Shown: in pieces, positions 7,683 through 16,398 of the stretch
How the letters are laid out: the number at the start of each line of letters is the position of its first letter
Position numbering within the stretch: the stretch's first letter is position 1
Assembly: GCF_041902845.1 (NCBI RefSeq)
Contig: NZ_CP159486.1
Coordinates: 3,410,001-3,474,000, forward strand
From: Limibacterium fermenti
GTDB taxonomy: Bacteria; Bacteroidota; Bacteroidia; Bacteroidales; Dysgonomonadaceae
DNA: 64,000 bases
Direction: 5' to 3'
Notes under the pieces: generated by a model
What the model was told of the DNA's origin: nothing
Seen by the model: only the letters and a program-made list of their open reading frames with translations
Databases searched by the model: none
Position numbers and translations under genes: made by a program

Positions 7683-8543
7683 TCATTCCAACATAAAATG
7701 CATTTGCGGCGTTTTTTCGGGGAAAGCGGCACGGAGAGGCTCCGCTTTTTCCGACGTGTGATATCCCAATAAGAGTTGGGCTAATCCGGCGATATCCACA
7801 GGGTACGGCACATCGCGGCATTTCCCGGCTACAAATTCGATGCAGTTCCGCTCCAGCAGCGAATCGGTAATGGACAGCGCGATGGAAATATCCGGATAGG
7901 CTTTTTCGAAAATCCTGAGCAAGCTCCCGGCATCGATTACCCGCGCCATTCCGGGCAGACTTCGTGCGGCGGGAAAATCGAACAGGCGGCTATCCTCCAT
8001 AATGACCCGGAAATCATCGAACGACTTCTGTACCGTCATATCGTTTGCTCGAAACCAGCTATCGAACTCCCGGTAAGCCCCGAATAAGTCCCCGGGCCAT
8101 CGTCCGGAAAGTTCTTTCAGCGAAGGCAAGTCAATATTTCCGGCATCGAACGTGGTCGAAAAGCCGAACGAACCATAAAAGGAGGTTAGCTCCTGCTCGG
8201 CCGGAACCAATAAAGCCAAGGCGATATTTTTCCGCTGCAACTCGAAGAGGCTGGCTTTCATCAGAGCGGACATATAGCCCTTTCCGCGCGCTTCGGGTAG
8301 CGTGCACACGCCCGAATAATAAGCCGCCGGAATCTCCGTGCCGCAAAAAGAGAAGTCGTATGGCAACAGTTGTAGCGACGCCACGACGGCACCTTCTTCG
8401 ATATACACCAACGTGCGGTCGTCTCGGTACTTATCGCGAAAATACAAATCCAGAAAGGCATCGGTGTCGCCAAAGACATCTTTCCACATGCGCCGCACTT
8501 GCGGCCTTACCGTGACATCGGCATATTGTATCATTCTATGCAT
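7683..8543 (-). CDS. GNAT family N-acetyltransferase
   Basis: A 286-residue protein with a GNAT domain in its first half. The CoA pyrophosphate loop is GVCTLPEARGKGYMSALM (about 78-95), with the signature RGKGY at 86-90. The C-terminal half (about 150-286) resembles the extension of Eis-like acetyltransferases, ending in a hydrophobic sterol-carrier-like segment. The substrate cannot be told. It is the last gene of a leftward operon after trpS and the DUF2156 gene, with 19 bases between the latter's stop and this start. Confidence 0.82.
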   Translation of the reverse strand: MHRMIQYADVTVRPQVRRMWKDVFGDTDAFLDLYFRDKYRDDRTLVYIEEGAVVASLQLLPYDFSFCGTEIPAAYYSGVCTLPEARGKGYMSALMKASLFELQRKNIALALLVPAEQELTSFYGSFGFSTTFDAGNIDLPSLKELSGRWPGDLFGAYREFDSWFRANDMTVQKSFDDFRVIMEDSRLFDFPAARSLPGMARVIDAGSLLRIFEKAYPDISIALSITDSLLERNCIEFVAGKCRDVPYPVDIAGLAQLLLGYHTSEKAEPLRAAFPEKTPQMHFMLE

Positions 8544-8562
8544 ATTTCGGGAAACAGGGGAG

Positions 8563-9456
8563 TCAGGGAATCTTCAAGCGGTTCTTTTCAAGCAAGATAT
8601 CGGGACGATAGGACAATTTGGCCTTGCGTAGCGACTCCAGCCCCATATCTTCTTCGCGGTTGATGTAAGTGAACTGTGCCGCTTCGTGCTCCACGAACTG
8701 CTGGTTGATAATGGCATAGGCGCCATGGATATCGGCAAAAGCCTTCTCGACATGCACTATAAACGTGTCGTCGCTCAACCGGATACCCAGAGAAAATGCA
8801 ATGACCCGATTATCCACGAGAATCGCCCCACCCCGCAGCCCGAGTTCTTTAAAGTTTTTGAGAAAACGCGTGGTGGTGGTATAATCCTTTATCAAGGACG
8901 GCTCCGAAGCCTTCACGTGATTCCCGTACCATTGCCGGAGCATTTCTTTGCACGCCCCGATCATTTCGGGATGCTCGTTAAGCGACACATATTGCCACTC
9001 GTTTTCTTTTTTGAAACGGTTGATGTGATTTCGCTTACTCTGCAACTTCTTTCCTTTTAAACACCTCAACTTTTCGGAGGCGTAAACATAATCGAAACTG
9101 TCGCGTATGGGAGTCGCCACAAAAACGCCCGGCATAAGAGCCTCGATCTCCTCCCGCATATCGGGAGTAACCGCCCCTAATTCGATATTGCTTCTACATC
9201 CGCAATCGGCGATGAGTTCTTCGATGATCTTTTTGAGATCGCCTGTCCCGAAAGGTTTCAAAAACGAACATCCGCCCTGCAAATTCATGAATTTGACCAA
9301 TAAAAAGCCGTCTTTTACAGCATAACGGGTATCGAATGTATGCGCCCACCCGTACAGATTGGTGAAGCACCATTCTGACGAACGATAGGTGTTTTGTTGA
9401 AAGAATTGATCGAAAACAGGTTTATCAGAGAGAGTGATGGGTTTAAAATCAATCAT
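8563..9456 (-). CDS. DUF2156 / phosphatidylglycerol lysyltransferase C-terminal-like protein
   Basis: A 297-residue soluble protein with the fold seen in the C-terminal domain of MprF and in FemX-like transferases. Supporting segments are SEWCFTNLYGWAHTF near the N-terminus, the basic KGKKLQSKRNHINRFKKEN in the middle, and INREEDMGLESLRKAKLSYRPD near the end. Unlike MprF it has no flippase transmembrane part, so lipid lysination is not assured. The ATG at 9456 is chosen because the longer frame would need a TTG start and would overlap trpS. A flippase-like UPF0104 protein is encoded separately at 35 kb. Confidence 0.8.
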   Translation of the reverse strand: MIDFKPITLSDKPVFDQFFQQNTYRSSEWCFTNLYGWAHTFDTRYAVKDGFLLVKFMNLQGGCSFLKPFGTGDLKKIIEELIADCGCRSNIELGAVTPDMREEIEALMPGVFVATPIRDSFDYVYASEKLRCLKGKKLQSKRNHINRFKKENEWQYVSLNEHPEMIGACKEMLRQWYGNHVKASEPSLIKDYTTTTRFLKNFKELGLRGGAILVDNRVIAFSLGIRLSDDTFIVHVEKAFADIHGAYAIINQQFVEHEAAQFTYINREEDMGLESLRKAKLSYRPDILLEKNRLKIP

Positions 9457-9470
9457 GCTGAATCTCTGCC

Positions 9471-10460
9471 TCAAAACTTTTTAAATCCCATCACTTGCCG
9501 CACCTCGTTCAAGGTCTTGGCGGCGCTCTCACGGGCCCGCTCGGCGCCTTCGGCCGTGACTTTGTGAAGGTATTCCTCGTCTTTTTCTATTTCGAGGATA
9601 CGCTCGCGGATAGGAGTGGTAAAGCGGATAATATCTTCCGACAATTGCTTTTTGAGGTCGCCGTAACGTATTTCACACCGGTTCCACAAGTTATCGAAAT
9701 GGTTCACCACTTCGGGTGTCGATACGGCACGCAGCACCGTGAAGAGATTCTCGATATAATCGGGTTTCGGAGAATCGGGAACCGTCGGCCCCGAATCGGT
9801 CAGGGCCTTTTTGACCTTCTTTTCAATCTCTTGCGGACTATCGGAAAGATATATCGCATTTCCTTCCGATTTGCCCATCTTGCCGTTTCCGTCCAATCCC
9901 GGAATTTTAATCAATTCCTCCCCGAAGTTATAGGCCACGGGCTCTTTAAAAAGTTCCACGTTGTAGAAATTATTAAAGCGTCGGGCAAACCTTCTGGTCA
10001 TTTCCAGATGTTGTTCCTGATCTTTTCCCACCGGTACTTTATCGGCATGATGGATCAGAATGTCTGCCGCCATCAACGTGGGATAAGTAAGCAGGCCCGC
10101 GTTCACATTTTCGGGTTGCTTACGGGCTTTATCTTTAAAGGAAACCGTTTTCGACAACTCCCCCAGATAAGCGTGCATATTCAAGTACAAATACAATTCC
10201 ATCGTTTCCGGAACATCACTTTGCACATAAATCACCGATTTCAGCGGATCGATTCCCGCCCCCAGATAATCCACCAGCACATTCCTTGTATTCTCATGAA
10301 GCATACGAGGATCGGGATGCGTGGTGAGGGAGTGGATATCGGCTACGAAGAAAAAACACTTGTTTTCGTCCTGCATGCGAATAAAATTGCGTAACGCCCC
10401 GAAATAGTTACCCAAATGCAGCTTACCGGTAGAACGAATACCGCTTAATACTATATCCAT
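9471..10460 (-). CDS. trpS: tryptophanyl-tRNA synthetase
   Basis: Class I aminoacyl-tRNA synthetase charging tRNA-Trp. The 329-residue protein has the HIGH-type motif in STGKLHLGNYFG (10-21), with Leu-Gly in place of Ile-Gly, and the KMSKS-type motif GKMGKSEGN (about residue 200). Length is normal. It is first in a leftward operon with the DUF2156 and GNAT genes; its TGA/TAA end lies 15 bases before the DUF2156 ATG. A perfect TATCTTTG -7 box lies at 10527-10534 on the minus strand. Confidence 0.96.
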   Translation of the reverse strand: MDIVLSGIRSTGKLHLGNYFGALRNFIRMQDENKCFFFVADIHSLTTHPDPRMLHENTRNVLVDYLGAGIDPLKSVIYVQSDVPETMELYLYLNMHAYLGELSKTVSFKDKARKQPENVNAGLLTYPTLMAADILIHHADKVPVGKDQEQHLEMTRRFARRFNNFYNVELFKEPVAYNFGEELIKIPGLDGNGKMGKSEGNAIYLSDSPQEIEKKVKKALTDSGPTVPDSPKPDYIENLFTVLRAVSTPEVVNHFDNLWNRCEIRYGDLKKQLSEDIIRFTTPIRERILEIEKDEEYLHKVTAEGAERARESAAKTLNEVRQVMGFKKF

Positions 10461-10526
10461 GATTCAATTTACTATGAAATGTAGATTCTTTCACCTCCCT
10501 CTACGAGAGGCCATTTTTTCGGTGAG

Positions 10527-10534
10527 CAAAGATA
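10527..10534 (-). promoter_or_regulatory. trpS operon -7 box TATCTTTG
   Basis: Exact match to the strongest form of the Bacteroidota -7 element on the minus strand, about 67 bases upstream of trpS. The divergent 366-base gap to sdhC otherwise holds only the sdh promoter and AT-rich sequence. Confidence 0.75.
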
Positions 10535-10700
10535 CGAAAAGTTATGTCAAACGCCATCAAAACGGGTACAATATGTACATTCGCTCGTTGCATTATCAGA
10601 CCTGATTCTCTGTTTCACCCCCACAAAACGAATTCATTCCAAATAAAACGGATTAAAGAAAAATTTCCGCAAATAATTCTTTTTTACCGTATAAAAATTG

Positions 10701-10708
10701 TATTTTTG
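10701..10708 (+). promoter_or_regulatory. sdhCAB -7 box TATTTTTG
   Basis: TAnnTTTG match, followed by C, about 118 bases upstream of the sdhC ATG, implying a 5' leader near 110 bases. No clear TTTG -33 element was found at the right distance. Confidence 0.55.
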
Positions 10709-10825
10709 CAGTCAATAATGATTCGCAACGGTATTCAGTCTCCATTCGACCGGTGAATCTTGTAGATGTGTAACAAAAGTAACGATAAATAAATTCATTA
10801 AACTACAAATAAAAACAAGAAATTT

Positions 10826-11482
10826 ATGAGTTGGCTAGTCAAATCTTCTATCGGTCGGAAGTTCATTATGAGCATTTCCGGTCTGTTTCTTATTCTTTTC
10901 TTATTATTCCACATGTCCATGAACTTGGTATTGGTCTTCTCGCTCGATGCGTACGATATGATCTGCCGTTTTCTTGGTGCTAATTGGTATGCAATAGTCG
11001 GGACGTTGGTTTTGGCTGCCGGGTTTATCGTACATATTATTTATGCGACCCTGCTCACGTTGCAAAACCGCAAAGCCCGGGGTAACGACCGTTATGCTAC
11101 AGCAAACAAGTCTACCGCTACCTGGTCGTCAAAAAACATGTATGTGTTGGGCATCGCTGTTTTGGCTTTTCTGGTGCTCCACATGATGCAGTTTTGGTAC
11201 AAAATGCAGTTTAAGGAAATCGTCGGCGACCACACCGCTATCGTAGAAGGATCGTTGCTGGTGGTTCCGTTCTTTCAGAACCCTGTAAATGTTGTTATTT
11301 ACCTGATCGCTTTCGTGGCATTGTGGTTCCACCTTACGCACGGTTTTTGGAGTGCGTTACAAACCGTGGGATTGAACAATACCGTATGGATGAAACGTCT
11401 CAAAGTTATCGGGAATATTGTTGCAACGATTATTTGCGCAGGTTTTGCCTTCACAGCCGTTTATCTTTATTTTGCTTACTAA
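10826..11482 (+). CDS. sdhC: succinate dehydrogenase/fumarate reductase cytochrome b subunit
   Basis: A 218-residue integral membrane subunit anchoring the Sdh/Frd complex and passing electrons to the menaquinone pool. Five hydrophobic helices are visible (about 13-38, 52-77, 103-122, 145-168, 188-214). Histidines inside or at the ends of helices, as in LLFHMSMN, GFIVHIIY, LVLHMMQF and WFHLTHGF, are candidates for two b-haem ligands, fitting the single-subunit type B anchor. It is the first gene of a C-A-B operon, 34 bases before sdhA. In Bacteroidales the complex often works as fumarate reductase during anaerobic growth. Confidence 0.94.
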   Translation: MSWLVKSSIGRKFIMSISGLFLILFLLFHMSMNLVLVFSLDAYDMICRFLGANWYAIVGTLVLAAGFIVHIIYATLLTLQNRKARGNDRYATANKSTATWSSKNMYVLGIAVLAFLVLHMMQFWYKMQFKEIVGDHTAIVEGSLLVVPFFQNPVNVVIYLIAFVALWFHLTHGFWSALQTVGLNNTVWMKRLKVIGNIVATIICAGFAFTAVYLYFAY

Positions 11483-11516
11483 CGCTTCGCTCACGAAGTA
11501 ATAATACTTATAGAAT

Positions 11517-13460
11517 ATGAATCAAATAAATTCAAAAATTCCTGAAGGACCGCTGGAAGAAAAATGGTCGAATTATAAAAGCCATCAGAAACTCGTGAAT
11601 CCGGCCAATAAAAGGCGCTTGGATATCATCGTTGTGGGAACCGGACTGGCGGGAGCTTCTGCCGCCGCTTCTCTCGGGGAACTCGGATTCAACGTCCTGA
11701 ATTTTTGCATTCAGGATTCTCCCCGGCGCGCTCACTCCATTGCCGCCCAAGGCGGTATAAATGCGGCCAAGAATTATCAGAATGACGGAGACTCCATCTA
11801 CCGTTTGTTCTACGATACGATTAAAGGTGGAGACTATCGCGCGCGCGAAGCCAATGTGTATCGCCTTGCCGAAGTCTCGAACAATATTATAGACCAATGT
11901 GTGGCACAAGGCGTACCCTTTGCCCGTGAATACGGCGGTTTGTTGGCCAACCGTTCATTCGGGGGTGCTCAGGTTTCCCGCACGTTCTATGCCCGGGGAC
12001 AAACCGGACAACAACTCTTACTCGGCGCCTACTCGGCATTAAGCCGCGCCGTTCACAAAAAACAAGTAAAGTTGTATACGCGCTATGAAATGGTCGAACT
12101 CGTTATCGTCGACGGGCGCGCCCGAGGAATCATCGCCCGCAACTTGGTGACCGGCAAACTCGAACGTTTTGCGGCACATGCCGTGGTTGTCGCCACCGGA
12201 GGATACGGCAACACGTTCTTCCTTTCCACCAATGCGATGACATCCAACGGTTCTGCCATTTGGCAATGTTATAAGAAAGGCGCTTACTTCGCCAACCCTT
12301 GTATGGCGCAAATCCACCCGACTTGTATTCCCGTTCACGGCGAATTTCAATCGAAACTGACGCTCATGTCGGAATCGCTCCGTAACGACGGACGTATCTG
12401 GGTGCCGAAAAAGAAAGAAGACGCCGAAGCCATCCGCCAAGGCAAACTGAAACCTTCTCAAATAAAAGAGGAAGACCGCGACTACTACTTGGAACGTCGT
12501 TATCCGGCCTTTGGGAATCTCGTCCCGCGCGATGTTGCTTCGCGTGCCGCTAAAGAACGTTGCGACGCCGGATATGGTGTCGGTACAACCGGTTTGGCGG
12601 TCTATTTGGATTTTGCCGAAGCCATTCAACGGCTAGGCAAAGATGTAGTGGAAGCCCGCTACGGAAACCTGTTCCAAATGTATGAAAAGATTGTCGATGA
12701 AAATCCGTATGAAACGCCGATGATGATTTATCCCGCCATCCACTATACGATGGGAGGTATTTGGGTCGACTATGAATTGATGACCTCCATCCCGGGATTG
12801 TTTGCCATCGGTGAAGCCAACTTCTCCGACCACGGCGCCAACCGGTTGGGAGCATCGGCATTGATGCAAGGTTTGGCCGACGGTTATTTCGTCCTTCCTT
12901 ATACGATTCAGAATTACTTGGCGGATCAAATTAAAGTGCCGCACTTCAAAACCGATACTCCCGAATTCGATCAGGCGGAAAAAGAAATCAATGCCCGTAT
13001 CGATCGTTTGATGAGTATACAGGGACAACATTCGGTTGACTCGATTCATAAGAAACTGGGGCATATCATGTGGGGCTTTGTCGGAATGGGACGCGATGCG
13101 GATGGCCTTCGCAAAGCGATTGGCGAACTCAAAGAATTGAAAAAAGAATTTTGGAGTGATGTCCGTATCCCCGGAGAGAAGAGTACGTTGAACGTGGAAC
13201 TTGAAAAAGCGCTGCGTCTGGCCGACTTCATCGAAATCGGCGAACTGATGGCTCACGATGCACTCGACCGGCAAGAATCGTGTGGAGGTCACTTCCGCAC
13301 CGAGTATCAAACGCCCGAAGGGGAAGCTCTCCGCGACGATGAGCACTTCTCGTATGTTTCTTGCTGGGAATATGAAGGTGAAGATAAAGACCCGGCTATG
13401 TATAAGGAACCTCTAGACTATGAATTTGTCGTCCGGCAACAACGTAATTATAAGTCGTAA
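11517..13460 (+). CDS. sdhA: succinate dehydrogenase/fumarate reductase flavoprotein subunit
   Basis: The catalytic FAD subunit (647 residues) interconverts succinate and fumarate on the cytoplasmic face. The FAD-binding motif GTGLAGASAAASLGELG lies near residues 41-57. HSIAAQGGINAAKN (about 77-90) holds the histidine that carries covalent FAD. HPTCIP (about 264-269) and the segment ending YTMGGIWVDYE are substrate-site regions, and GEANFSDHGANRLGASALMQ is the second FAD contact. The length is that of the type B enzyme, longer than the E. coli subunits. sdhB follows after 19 bases. Confidence 0.97.
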   Translation: MNQINSKIPEGPLEEKWSNYKSHQKLVNPANKRRLDIIVVGTGLAGASAAASLGELGFNVLNFCIQDSPRRAHSIAAQGGINAAKNYQNDGDSIYRLFYDTIKGGDYRAREANVYRLAEVSNNIIDQCVAQGVPFAREYGGLLANRSFGGAQVSRTFYARGQTGQQLLLGAYSALSRAVHKKQVKLYTRYEMVELVIVDGRARGIIARNLVTGKLERFAAHAVVVATGGYGNTFFLSTNAMTSNGSAIWQCYKKGAYFANPCMAQIHPTCIPVHGEFQSKLTLMSESLRNDGRIWVPKKKEDAEAIRQGKLKPSQIKEEDRDYYLERRYPAFGNLVPRDVASRAAKERCDAGYGVGTTGLAVYLDFAEAIQRLGKDVVEARYGNLFQMYEKIVDENPYETPMMIYPAIHYTMGGIWVDYELMTSIPGLFAIGEANFSDHGANRLGASALMQGLADGYFVLPYTIQNYLADQIKVPHFKTDTPEFDQAEKEINARIDRLMSIQGQHSVDSIHKKLGHIMWGFVGMGRDADGLRKAIGELKELKKEFWSDVRIPGEKSTLNVELEKALRLADFIEIGELMAHDALDRQESCGGHFRTEYQTPEGEALRDDEHFSYVSCWEYEGEDKDPAMYKEPLDYEFVVRQQRNYKS

Positions 13461-13479
13461 TTTTTAATCGCATCATCCT

Positions 13480-14235
13480 ATGGACAAAAATATAAACATC
13501 AAAGTAAAAGTATGGCGCCAGAATGGGCCTAAAGAAAAAGGCCATTTCGAAACATACACATTGGAGAATATTTCGCAAGGGAGTTCTTTCCTCGAAATGT
13601 TGGATATCCTCAATGAGAAACTCATCAATGAGGGTAAGAACCCCGTGGTTTTCGATCACGATTGCCGCGAAGGCATTTGCGGTATGTGTAGTTTGTATAT
13701 CAACGGCCATCCTCATGGCCCCGATGAAGATATCACGACTTGCCAATTACACATGCGTAAGTTTGACGACGGCGACACCATTGTGGTAGAACCGTGGCGT
13801 TCGGCAGGATTTCCTATTATAAAGGATCTGATGGTCGATCGTACCGCTTTCGACAAGATTATACAGGCGGGAGGGTATGTTTCCGTCAATACGGGAGGCG
13901 TTCCCGATGCAAATGCTATTCCCATCCCCCGTGATAAAGCGGAAGCGGCGATGGATGCGGCTGCTTGTATCGGTTGCGGCGCTTGCGTAGCGGCTTGTAA
14001 AAACGGTTCGGCGATGCTTTTCGTATCGGCTAAAGTAAGTCAACTCGCCTTGCTTCCGCAAGGACGAATTGAGGCTGCACGCCGTGCCAAATCGATGGTC
14101 TCAAAAATGGATGAGCTTGGCTTCGGGAATTGTACCAATACCGGCGCCTGTGAGGCCGAATGTCCCAAGAACATTTCGATTTCGAATATTGCGCGATTAA
14201 ACCGCGAATTCTTGAAAGCTAAGTTTAAAGACTAA
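13480..14235 (+). CDS. sdhB: succinate dehydrogenase/fumarate reductase iron-sulfur subunit
   Basis: A 251-residue electron-transfer subunit joining the flavoprotein to the membrane anchor. The N-terminal [2Fe-2S] ferredoxin part contains CREGICGMC with a further Cys in TTCQLH. The C-terminal part has CIGCGACVAACKNG for the [4Fe-4S] cluster, and CTNTGACEAECPKNI completing the [3Fe-4S] and [4Fe-4S] sets. All cysteines expected for three clusters are present. It ends the operon; the terminator lies 50 bases downstream. Confidence 0.97.
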   Translation: MDKNINIKVKVWRQNGPKEKGHFETYTLENISQGSSFLEMLDILNEKLINEGKNPVVFDHDCREGICGMCSLYINGHPHGPDEDITTCQLHMRKFDDGDTIVVEPWRSAGFPIIKDLMVDRTAFDKIIQAGGYVSVNTGGVPDANAIPIPRDKAEAAMDAAACIGCGACVAACKNGSAMLFVSAKVSQLALLPQGRIEAARRAKSMVSKMDELGFGNCTNTGACEAECPKNISISNIARLNREFLKAKFKD

Positions 14236-14284
14236 ATAACTTTACCGAGGGCGCCGCCCGGAGCGACAGACTCCCGATCGCCTG

Positions 14285-14332
14285 AAAACTGTTCGATACA
14301 GCGGATTCTCCTGCTGCATTGAACAGTTTTTT
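14285..14332 (+). terminator. sdhCAB terminator
   Basis: An 18-bp stem (14285-14302 with 14313-14330, one G-U and one mismatch), a 10-base loop and a run of six T. The 3' arm overlaps the first codons of the next open frame. Confidence 0.9.
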
Positions 14333-15212
14333 ATGTGGAAGAGATATCGTTTTGGATAAGGAGGCTATCGATCTTAAAATGGAAGAAAATACGGAAGTGC
14401 TTATTTCAGAAGGAAACGGCGATTATAGTGTTTTTTCTATTAATCCCGATATAGCCGCTGTCACGTTAAACGATGACCGGATAGAAATATACGGTAAAAA
14501 TACGGGGTCTACCAACATTATCATTTCGGATAAGAAAACTCAATTAAAACGATTACCTGTGATCGTTTATCAATATGACAAAATCGTACTGGAAGAGGAA
14601 ACTGTTAATATCGATTTTAAAATTGGGAATAAAAAAGATGTCACCATTAATATATTGGAAGGCAATGGCAAGTACTCAGCCGTTTCGGAGGACGAAACGA
14701 TTGCGACGGTACAAACATCGGAAAATACGATTATCATTACAGCACAAGGGAAAGAAGGAAAAACAAATATTGTCGTTACGGATGCAAGTAAACGACAAGC
14801 TGTTTTGTCGATTAATACTCAATCAACAACTATTCCCTATGATGAAGAAGAGCTGGCAGCAATAATGGAGGAAACAACAGCTCCTTATTTTGTATTCGAT
14901 GCGTCAACTGCAAGTGCCCCTTATTATGACTATTTAAATATGATTGAAAACGGAATGAATCTGAGCGGATACACCCGATACGATTTCTATGTCCTGAAAA
15001 TTTATTATCCGAAAGATGTATCTATCGGAGAAAAGCAAGGATGTAAAATCAGTTATCAGAATATTCCGTATGGTAAATCATCCGACGGAGTTCTTGATCT
15101 GGAATACTTTAAAATCATCAAGAACGATGGAAGCAAGATATGGGCGGTTTTCTCTTTAATTGAAAAGGATGTATTGAAATACGGGTATTTTATACAAGAT
15201 ATCCAGCCCTAA
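14319..15212 (+). CDS. Ig-like (Big_2) repeat protein, probably 5'-truncated
   Basis: A 297-residue frame with two tandem Big_2-like beta domains (about 9-86 and 89-166), each holding the pattern ISEGNGDYSV / ILEGNGKYSA followed by an AxV strand and a GxTNI turn. An unrecognised C-terminal domain follows (about 175-297). Such proteins are normally exported lipoproteins in Bacteroidota, but no signal peptide is encoded. The only upstream start is a TTG inside the sdh terminator, and TGA closes the frame at about 14283. The first ATG (about 14376) would cut into domain 1. Either the 5' end was lost in a rearrangement or this is a decaying gene. A terminator follows at 15232. Confidence 0.6.
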   Translation: MNSFLCGRDIVLDKEAIDLKMEENTEVLISEGNGDYSVFSINPDIAAVTLNDDRIEIYGKNTGSTNIIISDKKTQLKRLPVIVYQYDKIVLEEETVNIDFKIGNKKDVTINILEGNGKYSAVSEDETIATVQTSENTIIITAQGKEGKTNIVVTDASKRQAVLSINTQSTTIPYDEEELAAIMEETTAPYFVFDASTASAPYYDYLNMIENGMNLSGYTRYDFYVLKIYYPKDVSIGEKQGCKISYQNIPYGKSSDGVLDLEYFKIIKNDGSKIWAVFSLIEKDVLKYGYFIQDIQP

Positions 15213-15231
15213 TTAGACCTGTTGCTTAAAG

Positions 15232-15271
15232 AAAAGGGGGTGAATCTTTTGCCGATTCAGCTCCTTTTTTC
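15232..15271 (+). terminator. terminator after the Big_2 gene
   Basis: Arms AAAGGGGGTGAATC and GATTCAGCTCCTTTT pair with few mismatches around a 7-base loop and run into T residues. It lies 20 bases after the stop. Confidence 0.8.
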
Positions 15272-15303
15272 TGTAGGGAACTTTTAACAGAACAAACAGC
15301 CGC

Positions 15304-15511
15304 TTCGGGTTGCCGGAACGGATTGTTTCCACTTGTGAAAACCGCTTCGGGTTTCCGAAAGTACCTTTTTACACTGGAAAAAGTCCCTTCGGGTTACCGT
15401 TGGTATATTTGACACCTGCGAAAATGCCGCGGGGAAGGCGATGGCATTTTCGCAACCGGAAAAAGCACGATCGGGTTGCCCGAAGGAGGTTTTTCCACTT
15501 GCGGTAATGCG
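15304..15511. repeat. tandem array of 42-bp units, array A (5 units)
   Basis: Five consecutive units start at 15304, 15346, 15388, 15430 and 15470; four are 42 bp and the fourth is 40 bp. Most open with TTCGGGTT-CCG, which folds as a small hairpin (TTCGG/CCGAA in unit 2, TCGGG/CCCGA in unit 5). Each then holds a second T-rich/A-rich inverted repeat, such as CTTTTT...AAAAAG in unit 2. Units 3 and 4 together form a perfect 12-bp inverted repeat, TGCGAAAATGCC with GGCATTTTCGCA. The array fills the gap between the Big_2 terminator and the outer-membrane protein gene. No repeat protein of sensible composition is encoded. Confidence 0.75.
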
Positions 15512-15771
15512 AAAGGGGTATCCGCCGCATGAACAACAGTTGCATGCATCATTAAGACCAAAGGGCCGTGAGTAATATACGTGTAAACAATCGCTCCCGG
15601 TTAAACGTTATGTTGATGTCGTTGAATTATTTGTGGAAAAGCCATCGCTTTCCCTTTCTATAAATGCAGAGGTAGCATTTGTTTTTTTCCGTACTTTCGG
15701 CGGCTAATTCATCCAAATGTTATAGCTTTGCACGGACTAAAAAAGATTACTATTTTACTAAATGAATTGAT
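15512..15771. other. 260-base leader gap before the barrel gene
   Basis: No gene seen. The stretch holds only a possible promoter, TAGCTTTG at 15723-15730, about 42 bases before the ATG of the outer-membrane protein. Confidence 0.4.
15723..15730 (+). promoter_or_regulatory. -7 box TAGCTTTG for the barrel-priA pair
   Basis: TAnnTTTG match followed by C, 41 bases upstream of the ATG at 15772. Confidence 0.55.
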
Positions 15772-16395
15772 ATGAAAACAAAAACAGTATTTTTCAGTAC
15801 GCTGATTGCTTTCTTCCTGATGGGAGCTACAGCTAACGCACAATTACGCTTCGGGTTGAGAGGCGAAGTAGGACTCAATACGCCGTCTTTTACGAAAGAA
15901 GCTCTTGAAGTGGAAAACCTCAATGGCTTTAAATTAGGTCCCACGGCCGAATTTACGCTACCCCTTGTCAATTTGGGCATTGAAGGTTCGCTCTTATACA
16001 GCAACGACCGGATGAATGTGAAGGAAGTTACTCAAGGAATAGAAAAAGTGGTGCAGAAAGTGTCCAACCACTATCTGGATGTTCCGGTGAACGTGAAATA
16101 TAAATTCGGACTACTGCTTCCGGTGAAAATATTTGTTGCCGGCGGCCCGTATGCCCGTTTTCTGGTGTCGAGCGATGATTTCACTTACGAAGCCTTGAAA
16201 GGACAAGTGGAAACAAAAAGTTTCGAAGCCGGAATCAATGTCGGACTGGGAGCCGAAGTACTCAATCGCCTGGCCGTAGGAATTAACTACGGCATAAAAA
16301 TGACCGATAACTATTCGGTAGACAAACCCGAATGGACCGATGCTTTCAACGGAAAAAAAGGTACTTGGTCACTTACGGCCGCCGTATACTTATAA
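15772..16395 (+). CDS. outer-membrane beta-barrel protein (porin-family, OMP_b-brl type)
   Basis: A 207-residue exported protein with a clear signal peptide, MKTKTVFFSTLIAFFLMGATANA, cleaved before QLRFG (about residue 24). The mature part alternates hydrophobic and polar residues in about eight strands, for example LRFGLRGEVGLN, FKLGPTAEFTLP, LDVPVNVKYKFG, FEAGINVGLGAEV and LAVGINYGIKMT, and ends GTWSLTAAVYL. That fits a small eight-stranded barrel in the outer membrane. Function and ligand are unknown. priA starts three bases after the stop, so both are probably on one transcript, although no functional link is known. Confidence 0.85.
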   Translation: MKTKTVFFSTLIAFFLMGATANAQLRFGLRGEVGLNTPSFTKEALEVENLNGFKLGPTAEFTLPLVNLGIEGSLLYSNDRMNVKEVTQGIEKVVQKVSNHYLDVPVNVKYKFGLLLPVKIFVAGGPYARFLVSSDDFTYEALKGQVETKSFEAGINVGLGAEVLNRLAVGINYGIKMTDNYSVDKPEWTDAFNGKKGTWSLTAAVYL

Positions 16396-16398
16396 TAC

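Noticed and set aside
9495..10394. 299-residue ORF antisense to trpS
   Set aside because: It lies entirely opposite a well-supported synthetase gene and has no recognisable domain.
12633..13346. 237-residue ORF antisense to sdhA
   Set aside because: It is a shadow of the flavoprotein gene, caused by codon bias.
15310..15507. 65-residue ORF across array A
   Set aside because: It is only the tandem repeat read in an open frame; composition is Arg/Pro-rich and unlike a real protein, and the hairpin design fits better.
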